This document shows positions 30,422-41,400 of a DNA stretch of 64,000 nucleotides, in pieces. The translations under genes and the position numbers were made by a program. The stretch's first letter is position 1, and every line of letters starts with the position of its first letter. The notes beneath the pieces are model-generated. The model was not told the origin of the DNA, did no database searches, and saw only the letters and a list, made by a program, of their open reading frames with translations. Source of the DNA: Kaistia defluvii (GTDB lineage Bacteria > Pseudomonadota > Alphaproteobacteria > Rhizobiales > Kaistiaceae); contig NZ_JBEPSM010000001.1 of NCBI RefSeq assembly GCF_040548815.1, positions 1,798,001 to 1,862,000 on the forward strand, read 5' to 3'.

Positions 30422-30838
30422 CTATTCGTCGCGATAGACGCGCTCGCGCCGCTCATGGCGCTCCTGTGCCTCGATCGACAGCGTTGCGATCGGCCGGGCG
30501 TCGAGACGCTTGAGGCTGATCGGTTCGCCGGTTTCCTCGCAGTAGCCGTAGCTGCCATCATCGATCCGCTGCAGGGCGGCATCGATCTTGGCGATCAGCT
30601 TGCGCTGACGATCGCGGGCCCTGAGTTCGATCGCGCGATCCGTCTCCGACGACGCACGGTCGGCGAGATCCGGATGGTTTACGTTTTCGTCCTGCAAATG
30701 CTGAAGGGTTTCCCGGGACTCCCGGAGAATATCGTCTTTCCAGGCGAGGAGCTTCTTGCGGAAGTACTCCCTTTGCCGCTCGTTCATGAAGGGTTCGGCT
30801 TCCGAAGGCCGATACGCTTCAAGGGTATCTAGCGTCAT
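30422..30838 (-). CDS. dksA: RNA polymerase-binding transcription factor DksA
   Basis: 138 residues. A coiled-coil hairpin enters the polymerase secondary channel; the tip carries Asp residues in HPDLADRAS, as in functional DksA. The globular end reads YGYCEETGEPISLKRLDARPIATLSIEAQ. Of the four Cys zinc ligands of enterobacterial DksA only the first remains, a substitution known in alphaproteobacterial DksA proteins. With ppGpp it tunes rRNA and amino-acid promoters. It is convergent with the fliO-like gene. Confidence 0.95.
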   Translation of the reverse strand: MTLDTLEAYRPSEAEPFMNERQREYFRKKLLAWKDDILRESRETLQHLQDENVNHPDLADRASSETDRAIELRARDRQRKLIAKIDAALQRIDDGSYGYCEETGEPISLKRLDARPIATLSIEAQERHERRERVYRDE

Positions 30839-31211
30839 GAATGACCCCTTGTCGATGGCATTTCGGCGCGGAATATAGCGATGCGTCTTGCCTAGGACAA
30901 CCGCCCGCGAGCGGGATTATGAGACTCCCGAAAAAAGCACTTTCGAAGCCGGCTATGACGGCCGCCGAAGTTTTGGGTATCTCTTCAACCCATTGAATAT
31001 ACTTGAAATACTCATGCCGCCGCCAAACCGGAAAATGGCCTTGTTGCGGCGCAACAGGCCGGCGACGACCGTGACATTGCCGCAACGGAAGGTAAAACTT
31101 CGTTAATATTACCAATGTTTGAATGGGCTTTGCGGCCAGAGCTGCCGGTCTCGCTTCCGAGCGGGAGGCCTACCGTTCCGCGTCCGCTGCGCTCGACCAG
31201 GGAAAATCTCG
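30839..31211. other. Divergent intergenic region upstream of dksA and the FlgN-like gene
   Basis: About 370 bases, partly AT-rich (30910-31120). It carries the palindrome TTGTTGC-GGC-GCAACAG at 31041-31057, a near copy of the one at 3156, and TTGC-C-GCAA close by at 31077-31085. Several short frames exist but none looks coding. Confidence 0.45.
31041..31057. promoter_or_regulatory. Palindrome TTGTTGCGGCGCAACAG
   Basis: Arms TTGTTGC and GCAACAG around GGC, with 6 of 7 arm positions pairing outermost excluded. It matches the site at 3156-3172 at 14 of 17 positions. It lies about 200 bases before dksA and about 155 bases before the FlgN-like gene. Confidence 0.4.
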
Positions 31212-31688
31212 GTGACTGAAGCTCGATCCCAGCACGCCCACCGCAGGCCCTCGTCGGAGCCGGCACCCGAAGCCGGGAACCCCGACGCCGCCACCACGCT
31301 CACCGGCATCGAGGCGACCATGGACGCCCTCCTGCAGCTGATCGAAGCAGAGGCCGAGCTGCTGCGCGCAGGCAAGATCTTCGCCGCGCGCGAACTGGGC
31401 CAGCGCAAGAGCTACTACGCCAAGCGCTACATGGACGAACTCGCCGTGCTGGGCGCGATCGGCCAGAGCCTGGAAGACCTCGATCCGGGCCAGGTCGCCC
31501 GGCTGCGCCAGCGGCATGAGGAGTTCCGCTCGGTGCTGCAGATCAACCTTGCCGCCTTGGCGACCGCCCGCGCCGTTTCCGACAGCGCGCTCCAGGCCGT
31601 GGTCGACAATTCGCGCAATGTCCGCCGTCCCGAGCCTTATAATGGGGAAGTGCGCCCCAATCCGCGCTTCGCCCGCAACGCGGGCTGA
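31212..31688 (+). CDS. FlgN-like helical protein
   Basis: Probably 158 residues from a GTG at 31212; the frame opens at 31119 and an inner ATG lies at 31320, so the start is uncertain. After a disordered N-terminus it is helical: IEATMDALLQLIEAEAELLRAGKIFAARELGQRKSYYAKRY, then a second helical stretch ending NLAALATARAVSDSALQAVV. This layout resembles FlgN, the export chaperone of hook-associated proteins, in alphaproteobacteria. With the FliO-like gene nearby it may be a flagellar relic cluster, or a helical protein of unrelated role. Confidence 0.65.
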   Translation: MTEARSQHAHRRPSSEPAPEAGNPDAATTLTGIEATMDALLQLIEAEAELLRAGKIFAARELGQRKSYYAKRYMDELAVLGAIGQSLEDLDPGQVARLRQRHEEFRSVLQINLAALATARAVSDSALQAVVDNSRNVRRPEPYNGEVRPNPRFARNAG

Positions 31689-31836
31689 CGCCACTCCCCC
31701 TGCCGATCGGCGCCCCGTCTCCCTTCGGCGCCGGATTGAGTTCGCAAGCAAGCCATGACAGCGTATTCATCAGAACGCGCGCGGCTGCCTCGATTGAGGT
31801 AGAATTCGCGGCCGAACCGGGAACGAAACGACCAAC

Positions 31837-32382
31837 ATGCGTCTTCTTCTGCTCCGCCACGCCAAGTCCGCCTGGGATGTCGCCGGCCTCGCCGATTTCG
31901 ATCGACCGCTGGCCCCTCGCGGACGGCGCGCGGCCACGATGATCGGCGAGCATCTCGCGGCCCACCGCCTGATCCCGGACCGCATCCTCTGCTCTTCCGC
32001 CCGGCGCACGCGCGAGACGCTGATGGGGCTGATGCCGATGATCTCGACCGATCTGGAGATCCGCATCACGCGCGGGCTCTACGAAGTCGGCGCCGACGCC
32101 TATATCGACACGATCGGCGCGCTGGGCGGCAATGCGCGCAACCTCATGATGATCGGCCACAACCCGACCATGCAGGACACCGCCATCGAACTGATCGGCA
32201 ACGGCAATCCCGCGCTGCGCGAGGAGATCGCCGACAAGTTCCCGACCGCCGGCCTCGCGGTGATCGACTTCGACATTCACAAATGGTCGGAACTCCGGCC
32301 CCGGACCGGCCGCGTCGTCGCCTTCTTCCGCCCGCGCGAGCTGGAGCTGGTCGGCTCCGAACCGATCGCCGACGACGAATAG
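31837..32382 (+). CDS. sixA: SixA-like histidine phosphatase
   Basis: 181 residues of the histidine phosphatase (phosphoglycerate mutase-like) superfamily. The catalytic RHG motif is LLLRHAKSAW at the N-terminus, with a second conserved Arg in SSARRTRETL and the second His in MIGHNPTMQD. SixA removes phosphate from histidine phosphotransfer domains. The real target here is not known; small alphaproteobacterial members are often of unproven substrate. It starts at the ATG at 31837. Confidence 0.88.
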   Translation: MRLLLLRHAKSAWDVAGLADFDRPLAPRGRRAATMIGEHLAAHRLIPDRILCSSARRTRETLMGLMPMISTDLEIRITRGLYEVGADAYIDTIGALGGNARNLMMIGHNPTMQDTAIELIGNGNPALREEIADKFPTAGLAVIDFDIHKWSELRPRTGRVVAFFRPRELELVGSEPIADDE

Positions 32383-32479
32383 ATCTTTTGCCGCCCGCCG
32401 GCCGTGCCTACATGGGACAGCGGCCGGCTGTTCGGCCGAGACGCGAGCGGCCGCACTCCTCCGGCCAGGAACGGGACCC

Positions 32480-33943
32480 TTGAAGCTGACCACGCTGACC
32501 GACGAAGCGCGCCTCGCGCTCGCAACGCTTGGAGATCGCGCGGCGGATCTCGTCTCGCCGACCGTCCGCCTGGGGGTCACGGGGCTGGCGCGCGCCGGCA
32601 AGACGGTCTTCATCACGGCGCTGGTGCACAATCTCGTCCATGGCGGCCGCCTGCCGCTGTTCCGCGCCTATTCGACGGGCCGCGTTACCGGTGCCAGGCT
32701 GGAGCCGCAGCCCGACGACGACGTGCCGCGCTTCGATTACGAGGATCACGTCCGCGCCCTGGTCGACCAGCGCATCTGGCCGGATTCGACCTACCGGATC
32801 AGCGAATTGCGGCTGACCATCGCCTACGAATCCGCGTCCTATTTCAAGCACCGCTTCGGGCCCGGCAAGCTCAACCTCGACATCGTCGACTATCCCGGCG
32901 AGTGGCTGCTCGATCTCCCCCTGCTCGCCAAGGACTACGCCACCTGGTCGCGCGAGGCGCTCGGCATGGCCCGCAGCCCGGCTCGAATGGCCGCCGCCGC
33001 CCCTTGGCTGGCGCGGCTCGAGACTATCGACCCCGCGGCAGCAGAGGACGAGGCCGTGGCGCGCGAGCTGGCGGCGCTGTTCACCGGCTATCTGCGCGCC
33101 TGCCGCGCCGATGAAAACGCCATGTCGACCCTGCCGCCCGGCCGCTTCCTGATGCCGGGCGATCTCGAGGGCTCGCCGGCGCTGACCTTCTCGCCTCTCC
33201 CCGAGCGGGAGGCCGCCCTGCCCCCCGGCTCGCTCGGCCGTATGATGGCGCGCCGCTACGAGGCCTATAAGTCCGTGGTGGTAAAACCCTTCTTCCGCGA
33301 TCACTTCGCCCGTCTCGACCGGCAGATCGTGCTGGTCGACGCGCTGAACGCGCTGAATGCCGGCCCCGCCGCCGTGGCCGATCTCGGCGCTGCGCTGACC
33401 GAGATCCTCGGCTGCTACCGGCCCGGCTCCGGCTCGTGGCTGGGCGGGCTGATGACCCGCCGTATCGACCGCATCCTGATCGGCGCCACCAAGGCCGACC
33501 ACCTGCATCACGCCGACCATGACCGGCTCGAAGCGATCCTGTCGCGCCTGCTGGCGCCGGCGATCGAACGGGCCTCTGCCGCCGGCGCGCGCGTCGAGGT
33601 GGCGGCGCTCGCCTCGGTCCGCGCGACCCGCGAGGGCGTGGTCATCCAGGACTCGGAAAAGTTGCCGTCGATTATCGGAACGCCGCTCGCCGGCGAGACG
33701 ATCGATGGCGAGACGTTCGACGGCAAAAGCGAAATCGCGTTCTTTCCCGGCGACTTGCCGAACAATCCTGATTCAGTTCTTTCAGGTGCTGACTCAACTT
33801 CTGAACTGGGCCAGACCTCGCTGCGCTTCGTCCGTTTCCGCCCGCCCGCGCTGGAGCGGACGGCGGAGGGCATCACCCTGTCGCTGCCGCATATCCGCCT
33901 CGACCGGGCTCTGGAATTCCTGATCGGAGACCGGCTGTCATGA
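32480..33943 (+). CDS. ycjX: YcjX-family P-loop protein
   Basis: 487 residues. The N-terminus holds a Walker A motif in LGVTGLARAGKTVFITALVHNL, followed by IVDYPGEWLLDLPLL as a Walker B/G3-like segment, both typical of the YcjX/DUF463 nucleotide-binding family. The start is a TTG at 32480 with AGGA upstream. Its stop overlaps the next start by four bases (ATGA), so it is translationally coupled to ycjF, the partner with which it is nearly always found. The pair is stress-linked in enterobacteria, but its biochemical role is undefined. Confidence 0.93.
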   Translation: MKLTTLTDEARLALATLGDRAADLVSPTVRLGVTGLARAGKTVFITALVHNLVHGGRLPLFRAYSTGRVTGARLEPQPDDDVPRFDYEDHVRALVDQRIWPDSTYRISELRLTIAYESASYFKHRFGPGKLNLDIVDYPGEWLLDLPLLAKDYATWSREALGMARSPARMAAAAPWLARLETIDPAAAEDEAVARELAALFTGYLRACRADENAMSTLPPGRFLMPGDLEGSPALTFSPLPEREAALPPGSLGRMMARRYEAYKSVVVKPFFRDHFARLDRQIVLVDALNALNAGPAAVADLGAALTEILGCYRPGSGSWLGGLMTRRIDRILIGATKADHLHHADHDRLEAILSRLLAPAIERASAAGARVEVAALASVRATREGVVIQDSEKLPSIIGTPLAGETIDGETFDGKSEIAFFPGDLPNNPDSVLSGADSTSELGQTSLRFVRFRPPALERTAEGITLSLPHIRLDRALEFLIGDRLS

Positions 33944-34962
33944 CCGACATTCCGCGCAAGCCGACCGCGTTCCGCCTCGACCGCATCCGCGTCGTCGACG
34001 ATCCCGATATCGCGCATCGGCCCGGCGACCGGCCGGTGGTGATCGCCGAGCCGGAGGAACTGGAACTGCCGGTTCCCGTCCTGCCGAAGCCGCGCCGCGG
34101 CCCGCGCTGGGCCAACATCCTCGTCTCCGCGCTCGGCATCCTGCTGTCGCTCGGCATCGGCCTCGCCGTCGACCAGCTGATCCGCGATCTGTTCCAGCGC
34201 GCCGAATGGCTTGGCTGGTTCGCGCTGGCGGTTGCCGCCATCGGCGGGGTGGCACTGGTCGCCCTCGCCTTCCGCGAGATCGGCGGGCTCCTGCGGCTGC
34301 GGCGGATCACGAGGATTCGCGAGGCGGCCGAAGATGCCGCCCGGCGCGACGACCGCATCGCCGCCCGCGCCTCGGTGCGCGACCTGACGGAGCTCTATGG
34401 CGAGCGCCCGGACACGGCGCATGGCCGCGCCGCGCTGGCGCAGCACGCCGCCGAGATCATCGACGGACGCGATCTGATCGGCCTCTCCGAGCAGGAACTG
34501 CTCCGCCCGCTCGACATCGCCGCGCAGACGCTGGTGCTGTCCGCTGCCAAGCGGGTGACGCTGGTGACGGCGATCTCGCCGCGCGCCCTGGTCGACCTGC
34601 TGTTCGTGCTGGTGACGGCGCTGCGGCTGATCCGCCAGCTCGGCCAGCTCTATGGCGGCCGGCCCGGCACGCTCGGCTTCCTGCGCCTCGCCCGCACCGT
34701 CATCGCCCATCTCGCCGTCACCGGCGGCATGGCGGCGGGCGACTCGCTGGTGCAGCAGATTCTTGGCCACGGCATCGCCGCCCGCCTTTCGGCGCGGCTT
34801 GGCGAGGGAGTGATCAACGGCATTTTGACGGCGCGCGTTGGCATCGCCGCGATCGACGTCTGCCGCCCCCTGCCCTTCATCGCCGAGAAGCCACCGGCCA
34901 TGGCGGATTTCATCGCGGAACTGACCAAGATCGGCGGCAAGGGCGGAAAGAAGACGGACTGA
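33940..34962 (+). CDS. ycjF: YcjF-family membrane protein (DUF697)
   Basis: 340 residues with two central membrane spans (WANILVSALGILLSLGIGLAVDQL and LGWFALAVAAIGGVALVALAF, about 60-115) and a C-terminal DUF697 domain (LVTAISPRALVDLLFVLVTALRLIRQL; ARLGEGVINGILTARVGIAAIDVCRPLPF). It forms a conserved pair with YcjX. Start overlaps the ycjX stop, so coupled expression is expected. Function unknown beyond membrane association. Confidence 0.92.
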   Translation: MTDIPRKPTAFRLDRIRVVDDPDIAHRPGDRPVVIAEPEELELPVPVLPKPRRGPRWANILVSALGILLSLGIGLAVDQLIRDLFQRAEWLGWFALAVAAIGGVALVALAFREIGGLLRLRRITRIREAAEDAARRDDRIAARASVRDLTELYGERPDTAHGRAALAQHAAEIIDGRDLIGLSEQELLRPLDIAAQTLVLSAAKRVTLVTAISPRALVDLLFVLVTALRLIRQLGQLYGGRPGTLGFLRLARTVIAHLAVTGGMAAGDSLVQQILGHGIAARLSARLGEGVINGILTARVGIAAIDVCRPLPFIAEKPPAMADFIAELTKIGGKGGKKTD

Positions 34963-35031
34963 CAGGGAAACTGCATCGATTGACAATGCAATAGAGTTGA
35001 TACTACCCATGCTAACGCAGGGAAAGGATCA

Positions 35032-35565
35032 ATGAAAACAGAGTATACCTCGATTATTGCTCGTCGACGCGCACTGCGTATTGATGGCTACAAGACACTA
35101 GCCGATGTCGGATTTGATGGAGACTGGGTTACACCGTACCAGATTTCGTCCCGGTCTATGGATGGACCCGTTCTCGTTGCGCTACATTGGCTTGACGCTG
35201 AATCCATCCAATTGCATCGAGCGACACTGGAGCGATTGGGCTACTTGCCCGGCATCCGCTTCAATCGAACGTTAGATCTTGCCCTTGAAGCAGTCGGCAT
35301 GACGCGATCATCCCTCTACATGACGCAAGCATTTCACCTAATACCTCGATTGCGCTCTGAGAGTATTCCTCGTTGGGCCATGGATGAGTCGTTCCAATCC
35401 GTTACGGCTCACGAACTAGCCGGGCGGCGGGTTATCACTTTAGGCGATCAGGCCAGTCTGCTCTGTGCAAGGCATGGAATTGCACATACCCCCTCGCCTC
35501 ACCCTAGCAGAAGGGGCTACTCAAACGCCGAGAATGGACGTGAGCTTGCACGAGCCTTGGCTTAA
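35032..35565 (+). CDS. Orphan protein with uracil-DNA glycosylase superfamily features
   Basis: 177 residues; G+C is about 48% over the first 120 bases, far below the neighbours, suggesting horizontal gain. The order of features resembles the UDG superfamily: a central TLDLALEAVGM segment, LYMTQAFHLIP where UDGs have their TN-x-VKCRPP strand, VITLGDQASLL as the late strand-helix, and PHPSRRG containing the HPS motif (His about 157) that carries the catalytic His in UDGs. The N-terminal GEAPG-type motif is not evident, so catalysis is doubtful. GGAAAGGA sits just before the ATG, and a TTGACA at 34980 may belong to its own promoter. Confidence 0.6.
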   Translation: MKTEYTSIIARRRALRIDGYKTLADVGFDGDWVTPYQISSRSMDGPVLVALHWLDAESIQLHRATLERLGYLPGIRFNRTLDLALEAVGMTRSSLYMTQAFHLIPRLRSESIPRWAMDESFQSVTAHELAGRRVITLGDQASLLCARHGIAHTPSPHPSRRGYSNAENGRELARALA

Positions 35566-35582
35566 ATTGTTGGATTGAACCC

Positions 35583-36095
35583 CTACCCTTGCGCCCAATG
35601 GGTGCGCAGCGGGCCTTCGGCGCCGCGGATCGGGTCCTGGCCTGGCATCTCGAGCGCACGGATCCTGGCCCGGACCGCCACGCCGTCAACGACGTCGTCG
35701 TCACGGATCAGATCCCAGCGCTGGCCGACGGGATAGGCGCCGACGACCAACAGGTCGGGGCTGGAACTGAGGCGCTTGTGCCCAACACCGGCCGGAATGA
35801 GCACGGCATCGCCGGCCGCGAGTTCCATAGCCTTGCCGGTTTCGCCGCCAAGCTGGACGGTCACCGTCCCCGAAGCGATGCCGAGCACTTCATGCGCGGT
35901 CGAATGGTAGTGATGGAACGGATACATGCCGTTCCGCCAGGTGCCGCCCCAACCATGCGACGCGAACAGGCGCTCGAAGGCGGAGGCGCGGTCGGTGCCG
36001 TCCTCCGTCAGCGCCTGCCGATAGAGGATCAGCGGCAGGGACGGGTTGTTGGGGATGTCGCCGGCATCGGCGAATTCATGCGTGCTGGATTTCAT
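35583..36095 (-). CDS. YjlB-like cupin protein
   Basis: 170 residues with one cupin barrel: metal-type motif 1 HHYHSTAHEVLGIASGTVTVQLGG and motif 2 GDAVLIPAGVGHKRL. The N-terminal NPSLPLILYRQAL and central GTWRNGMYPFHHYH are typical of the YjlB group, single-domain cupins of unknown role. It is convergent with the UDG-like orphan, whose stop lies 17 bases away, and shares strand with the downstream-facing FNR gene but is separated from it by a hairpin. Confidence 0.88.
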   Translation of the reverse strand: MKSSTHEFADAGDIPNNPSLPLILYRQALTEDGTDRASAFERLFASHGWGGTWRNGMYPFHHYHSTAHEVLGIASGTVTVQLGGETGKAMELAAGDAVLIPAGVGHKRLSSSPDLLVVGAYPVGQRWDLIRDDDVVDGVAVRARIRALEMPGQDPIRGAEGPLRTHWAQG

Positions 36096-36148
36096 CGTCG
36101 TCTCCGACTCTGGATCATCGGAAAACGGGCCGAGCCGCCCGGAGTTCC

Positions 36149-36170
36149 GGCCCGGCGCTGTCGCCGGGCC
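36149..36170 (-). terminator. Hairpin between the FNR and cupin genes
   Basis: A perfect 9-bp stem (36149-36157 with 36162-36170) and 4-base loop, 15 bases past the FNR stop on the minus strand. There is no strong T-run. Confidence 0.45.
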
Positions 36171-36185
36171 ATCGGGCGCGCCCGG

Positions 36186-37319
<1,134 letters not shown>

Positions 37320-37341
37320 TCACTCGCGGCCCAGCCGAGGC

Positions 37342-37662
37342 TTAGCCCTGGCGCTCGGGGATCCGGACGATCAGTCCGTCCAGCTCGGGCTTGACGCGGA
37401 TCTGGCAGGAGAGACGCGAATTCGGCTGCACGTCCTGGGCGAAGTCGAGCATGTCCTCTTCCATCGCCTCCGGCTCGCCTGTTATCGCGACCCAAGCTTC
37501 ATCGACATAGACATGGCAGGTGGCGCAGGCGCAGGCGCCGCCGCATTCCGCCTCGATGCCGGGCACCGCGTTGCGCACGGCGTTCTCCATGACGGTGGAG
37601 CCGTCACGGGCTTCAATCTCGTAGGGCGTACCGTCAAAGGCGATATAGGTGATCTTGGCCAT
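37342..37662 (-). CDS. 2Fe-2S ferredoxin, adrenodoxin type
   Basis: 106 residues with the cluster ligands in [14 protein letters not shown] (C-x5-C-x2-C) and the fourth Cys in LSCQIRV. The compact size and the [20 protein letters not shown] region fit the vertebrate/FdVI-type ferredoxins used in iron-sulfur assembly or P450 reduction. Followed by the FNR-like gene, so the two likely form an NADPH-to-ferredoxin chain. Confidence 0.94.
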   Translation of the reverse strand: MAKITYIAFDGTPYEIEARDGSTVMENAVRNAVPGIEAECGGACACATCHVYVDEAWVAITGEPEAMEEDMLDFAQDVQPNSRLSCQIRVKPELDGLIVRIPERQG

Positions 37663-38431
37663 GGCATCCGCGACGCTGCAAAAGACCGCCCCCTATAGGC
37701 GATATGCCGCTTGCGTGCCAAGGCCTGTGCGCGGCCGCGCCCGCGACCGATTGGTACTCCGGCCCTGGCGGCAGGGGCGCTGCCGACCCGATGCGAGAAA
37801 TCCGATGCGATGGTTAACGATCGATCGCCGGTCCGGCGCCCTCGAATCTCCAAGCGAAATCGCGGTGCCGCGCAGACTTTCCGTTTCGTCATATGGGCGT
37901 CGGATGGTCTAGAACGCAATCGGCGACCGAAAAGGCTGCAACCGCGATCCCGAATATTTCGCGTCTGTTGAAGAGCCGCCCTGAAAGAGCCAATTCGACA
38001 GGCGGACCGCCGCGAAAAACACGTCACGGCCGGCAAGGCGCAAAGATGATCGAGATCCAATACAACCTGTGCGGGCTAAATCGCCGTTCAACCGGTTGCG
38101 ACGTCTTTCCGTTTGGACACAACTGCTCCCGCCGGTCTCGCGAGGAGCCGGGACGCACGCCGTCAATACCTTGTTAACAAATTGCGACCGAAAGCCGTAC
38201 TTTCTTGTACCCCTGCCCCTAATGTGCCAAAAGGTGGGGCTACGGGCAAGGGTGTGAAGGCCGATCTGGATCGCGAGTATGGCGTCTCCGGGGGACAGGC
38301 TGATCTACGGGTTGTGGCAATCTCGGCGCACGTATCAAGCGCTAGCTGTGTCCTGGAAGCATCCTGTTGCTTTTGACGGGTTCCCGTCGAAGCGGCCGAC
38401 AGAGTATCGAGTACGGACGCGAGGCTAAAAA
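37663..38431. other. Long intergenic region before the GPR/RgsE-like gene
   Basis: About 770 bases without a credible gene on either strand. It holds the 10-bp palindromes CAACCGGTTG (38089-38098) and TTGTTAACAA (38171-38180), and becomes AT-richer from about 37900. It must carry the divergent promoters of the ferredoxin and of the giant coiled-coil gene. I recognised no RNA gene or riboswitch, though a small RNA cannot be excluded. Confidence 0.45.
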
Positions 38432-41400
38432 ATGGCGAATACCCCGAAGTCCAAGGACCCGGTGGATGCAGCGCTCACCGCCGTGGAGGAGGCGCTCCGG
38501 ATCGATTTCGACGCTCCGACGGCGGCGAGCCCCCGGGCACCCGCTGGAGGCGTTCCACGCGATCGCCGGCTTGAGCCCCCCAGACTTCAGGAGGCGCCCC
38601 GCAAGGGAGATGCGCCCCGCCGCGCCGATGCGCCGCGCAAGGTAGAAGCCCCAGCAGCGGCTGCGAATCGCGCCCTGCCCTCCCCGACCCGTTCCGAAGA
38701 AGCCGGCGCCTCGCCGCGCGGCCGCCAGTCCAGCCGCAACAGCCGCATGCCCGCCAATGACGACCGTCGCGTCGGCGGTGCCTCGCTGCCCGCGCGCCGT
38801 CCGTCGCGCCTGATCTATCCGCTCGCCTCGCTGTTCTCGATCGCCTGGGTCGGCGCCATTGCGGCCTATGTGAGCTCCGCCAATATCAGCCTGTTCTCCG
38901 GCGACAGCGCCGTGGGTTCGGCCCAGTTCACCAATATCGCGCTCGCCTTGGTGCTGCCGGTCGGCATCGTCTGGGGCATCGCCATGATGGTGGCCCGCGC
39001 CCAGGAAATGCGCATCGCCGCGCGCTCGATCTCCGATGTCGCCGCCCGCCTGTCCGAGCCCGAGGACGCCGCTTCCGAGGCAGTCGTCACCGTCAGCCAG
39101 GCCATCCGCCGCGAAGTCGCCGCCATGGGCGACGGCATCGAGCGGGCACTGGCCCGCGCCAGCGAGCTCGAACTGCTCGTCCATAACGAAGTCGCCGCGC
39201 TCGAACGCTCCTATTCCGACAATGAAGTCCGTATGCGCGGTCTGATCGACGACCTCGCCAACCAACGCGAAGCAATCGTCATCAATTCCGAGCGCGTCCG
39301 CACCTCGATCGTTTCGGCGCAGGAATCGCTGTCGAAGGATCTGGGCGAGGCGAGCGAGCAGATCGCCGCCAACATCATCGGCTCCGGCGACCGCATCACC
39401 CAGGCCCTGGCCGGACGCGGCGAAAACATCACCACGGCGCTCGGCACGGCCGGCGACGAGATGATCAGCAAGCTGTCGCTGCGCGGCGAGGATCTGGTCA
39501 ACCGTCTGACCAGCGCCGCCACCGACGTCACCGAATCCTTCTCGCGCACCAGCGTCGAAGTGACGGACGTGCTGCTTTCGCGCAGCGCCGACATCAACGA
39601 GACGCTCGAGACGACCGGCCGCGCCATGGCCGAAACCGTCGCCGAGCGCGGCCGCGAGGTCAACGAGACCCTGGCCCGCGTCACGGAAGAGCTGACCGAA
39701 GGCCTCGACCGCCGCACCGCCGACATGACCCGCTCGATCTCGGTCACCGGCAACCAGGTCGCCGAGACGATTTCGCTGCACACCCGCGAAGTGAACGCGG
39801 CGCTCAAATCCAATGCGGACAGCCTGATCGTCGACCTGGCCCTGCGCGGCCAGGAGATCAATGACAAGCTCGACGAGACCGGCAACCGCATCGCCGACAC
39901 CATTTCCGACCGCGGCGGCGACCTCGCCGACCGTCTGGCGCTGACCGGCGACCGGATCCAGGACGCCATCGCCATCGACGGCAGCGCGCTCGCGGAGCGG
40001 CTGACCTCGGCCGGCGACATCATGGCGACGCTGATCGAAGCCCGCACGGCGGCGCTGCGCGACACCATCGACGGCGCTTCCAACGCGGTCAACGAGACCT
40101 TTGACGCCCGCTCGGCCGAGCTGACCGAACGCCTCGCCACCGTCGGCGGCGAAGTCGCCAAGGCGATCGCGGTGCGCGGCCTCAAGGTCAACGAGACGAT
40201 CATCGCTTCCGGCAACGAGATTTCCGAGACCATCGCCTCGCGCGCCGGCCTGCTGCATGAGCGGATCATCGAATCCGGCAAGCAGATCTCCGACACGATG
40301 GAGAGCCGTGGCACCGCCGTTTACGACCTGATCATCGAATCGAGCCAGCAGCTGGCCGATGCGATCGAGACGCGCGGCTCGGCCGTTCACCAGCGCATCC
40401 TGCATTCCGGCAACGAGATCGCCTCGACGATCGAGAGCCGCGGCACCGACATCCACGAGCGCATCCTCGCTTCGGGCAGCCGTTTCGCCGACGAGATCGC
40501 CAACCGCGCCGACAGCGCGCACCAGCAGATCCTCGCTTCCGGCACCGAACTGGCGGACGCGATCGAAAGCCGCGCAGGCGCCGTGCACCAGCGCATCCTC
40601 GCTTCCGGAACCGAGCTGGCCGACACGATCGAGAGCCGCGCCGAAGCCGCGCACCAGCGCATCATCGCTTCGGGCACCAACCTGGCCGGCGAGATCGAGA
40701 GCCGCGCCGAAGTCGCGCATGAGCGCATCCTGACCTCGGGCAGCAATCTGGTCGGCGAGATCGAGACGCGCGCCCAGGCGGCGCATGAGCGGATCCTGTC
40801 TTCCAGCGTCAATCTGGCCGGCGACATCGAGAGCCGGGCCGAGGCCGTGCACAAGCGCATCGTCGCTTCCGGCACCGAACTGGCCGGCGAGATCGAAAGC
40901 CGCGCCCAGGCGGTGCATGAGCGCATCCTTTCCAGCGGCACCGAGCTGGCGCAGGACATCACCGACCGCGCCGATGCTGTCCACCAGAGCATCATCGCGT
41001 CCGGCACCGACATCTCCGGCGAGATCGAGCGTCGCGGCCTCGATGCGCAGCAGCGCATCGTCAGCTCCGGCTCGGAACTGGCCGACGAACTGGCCAACCG
41101 CGCCACCGCGATCCACCAGCGCATCCTTTCCTCGGGCAGCGAGATCGCGGCCGAGATCGAAAGCCGCGGCACCGACGTGCATCAGCGCATCGTCAGCTCC
41201 GGTTCCGAGCTCGCCAACGAGATCACCAGCCGCGCCGAAGCCGTGCATCAGCGCATCATCGTCTCCGGCAGCGAAATCGCTGACGAGATCGAGAACCGCG
41301 CCTCGACCGTGCATCAGCGCGTGATCCAGGCCGGCACCGGCCTGATCGAGGAGATCGAGACCCGCACCGGCGCCGTACATGACCGGATCGTCACCGCTGG

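Noticed and set aside
34980..35006. A full sigma-70-type promoter for the UDG-like orphan
   Set aside because: TTGACA is present but the best -10 candidate is at poor spacing (15 bases); mentioned only within the gene entry.
38171..38180. TTGTTAACAA as a CtrA site upstream of the giant gene
   Set aside because: It lacks the second TTAA at the required 7-base spacing; only a simple 10-bp palindrome.
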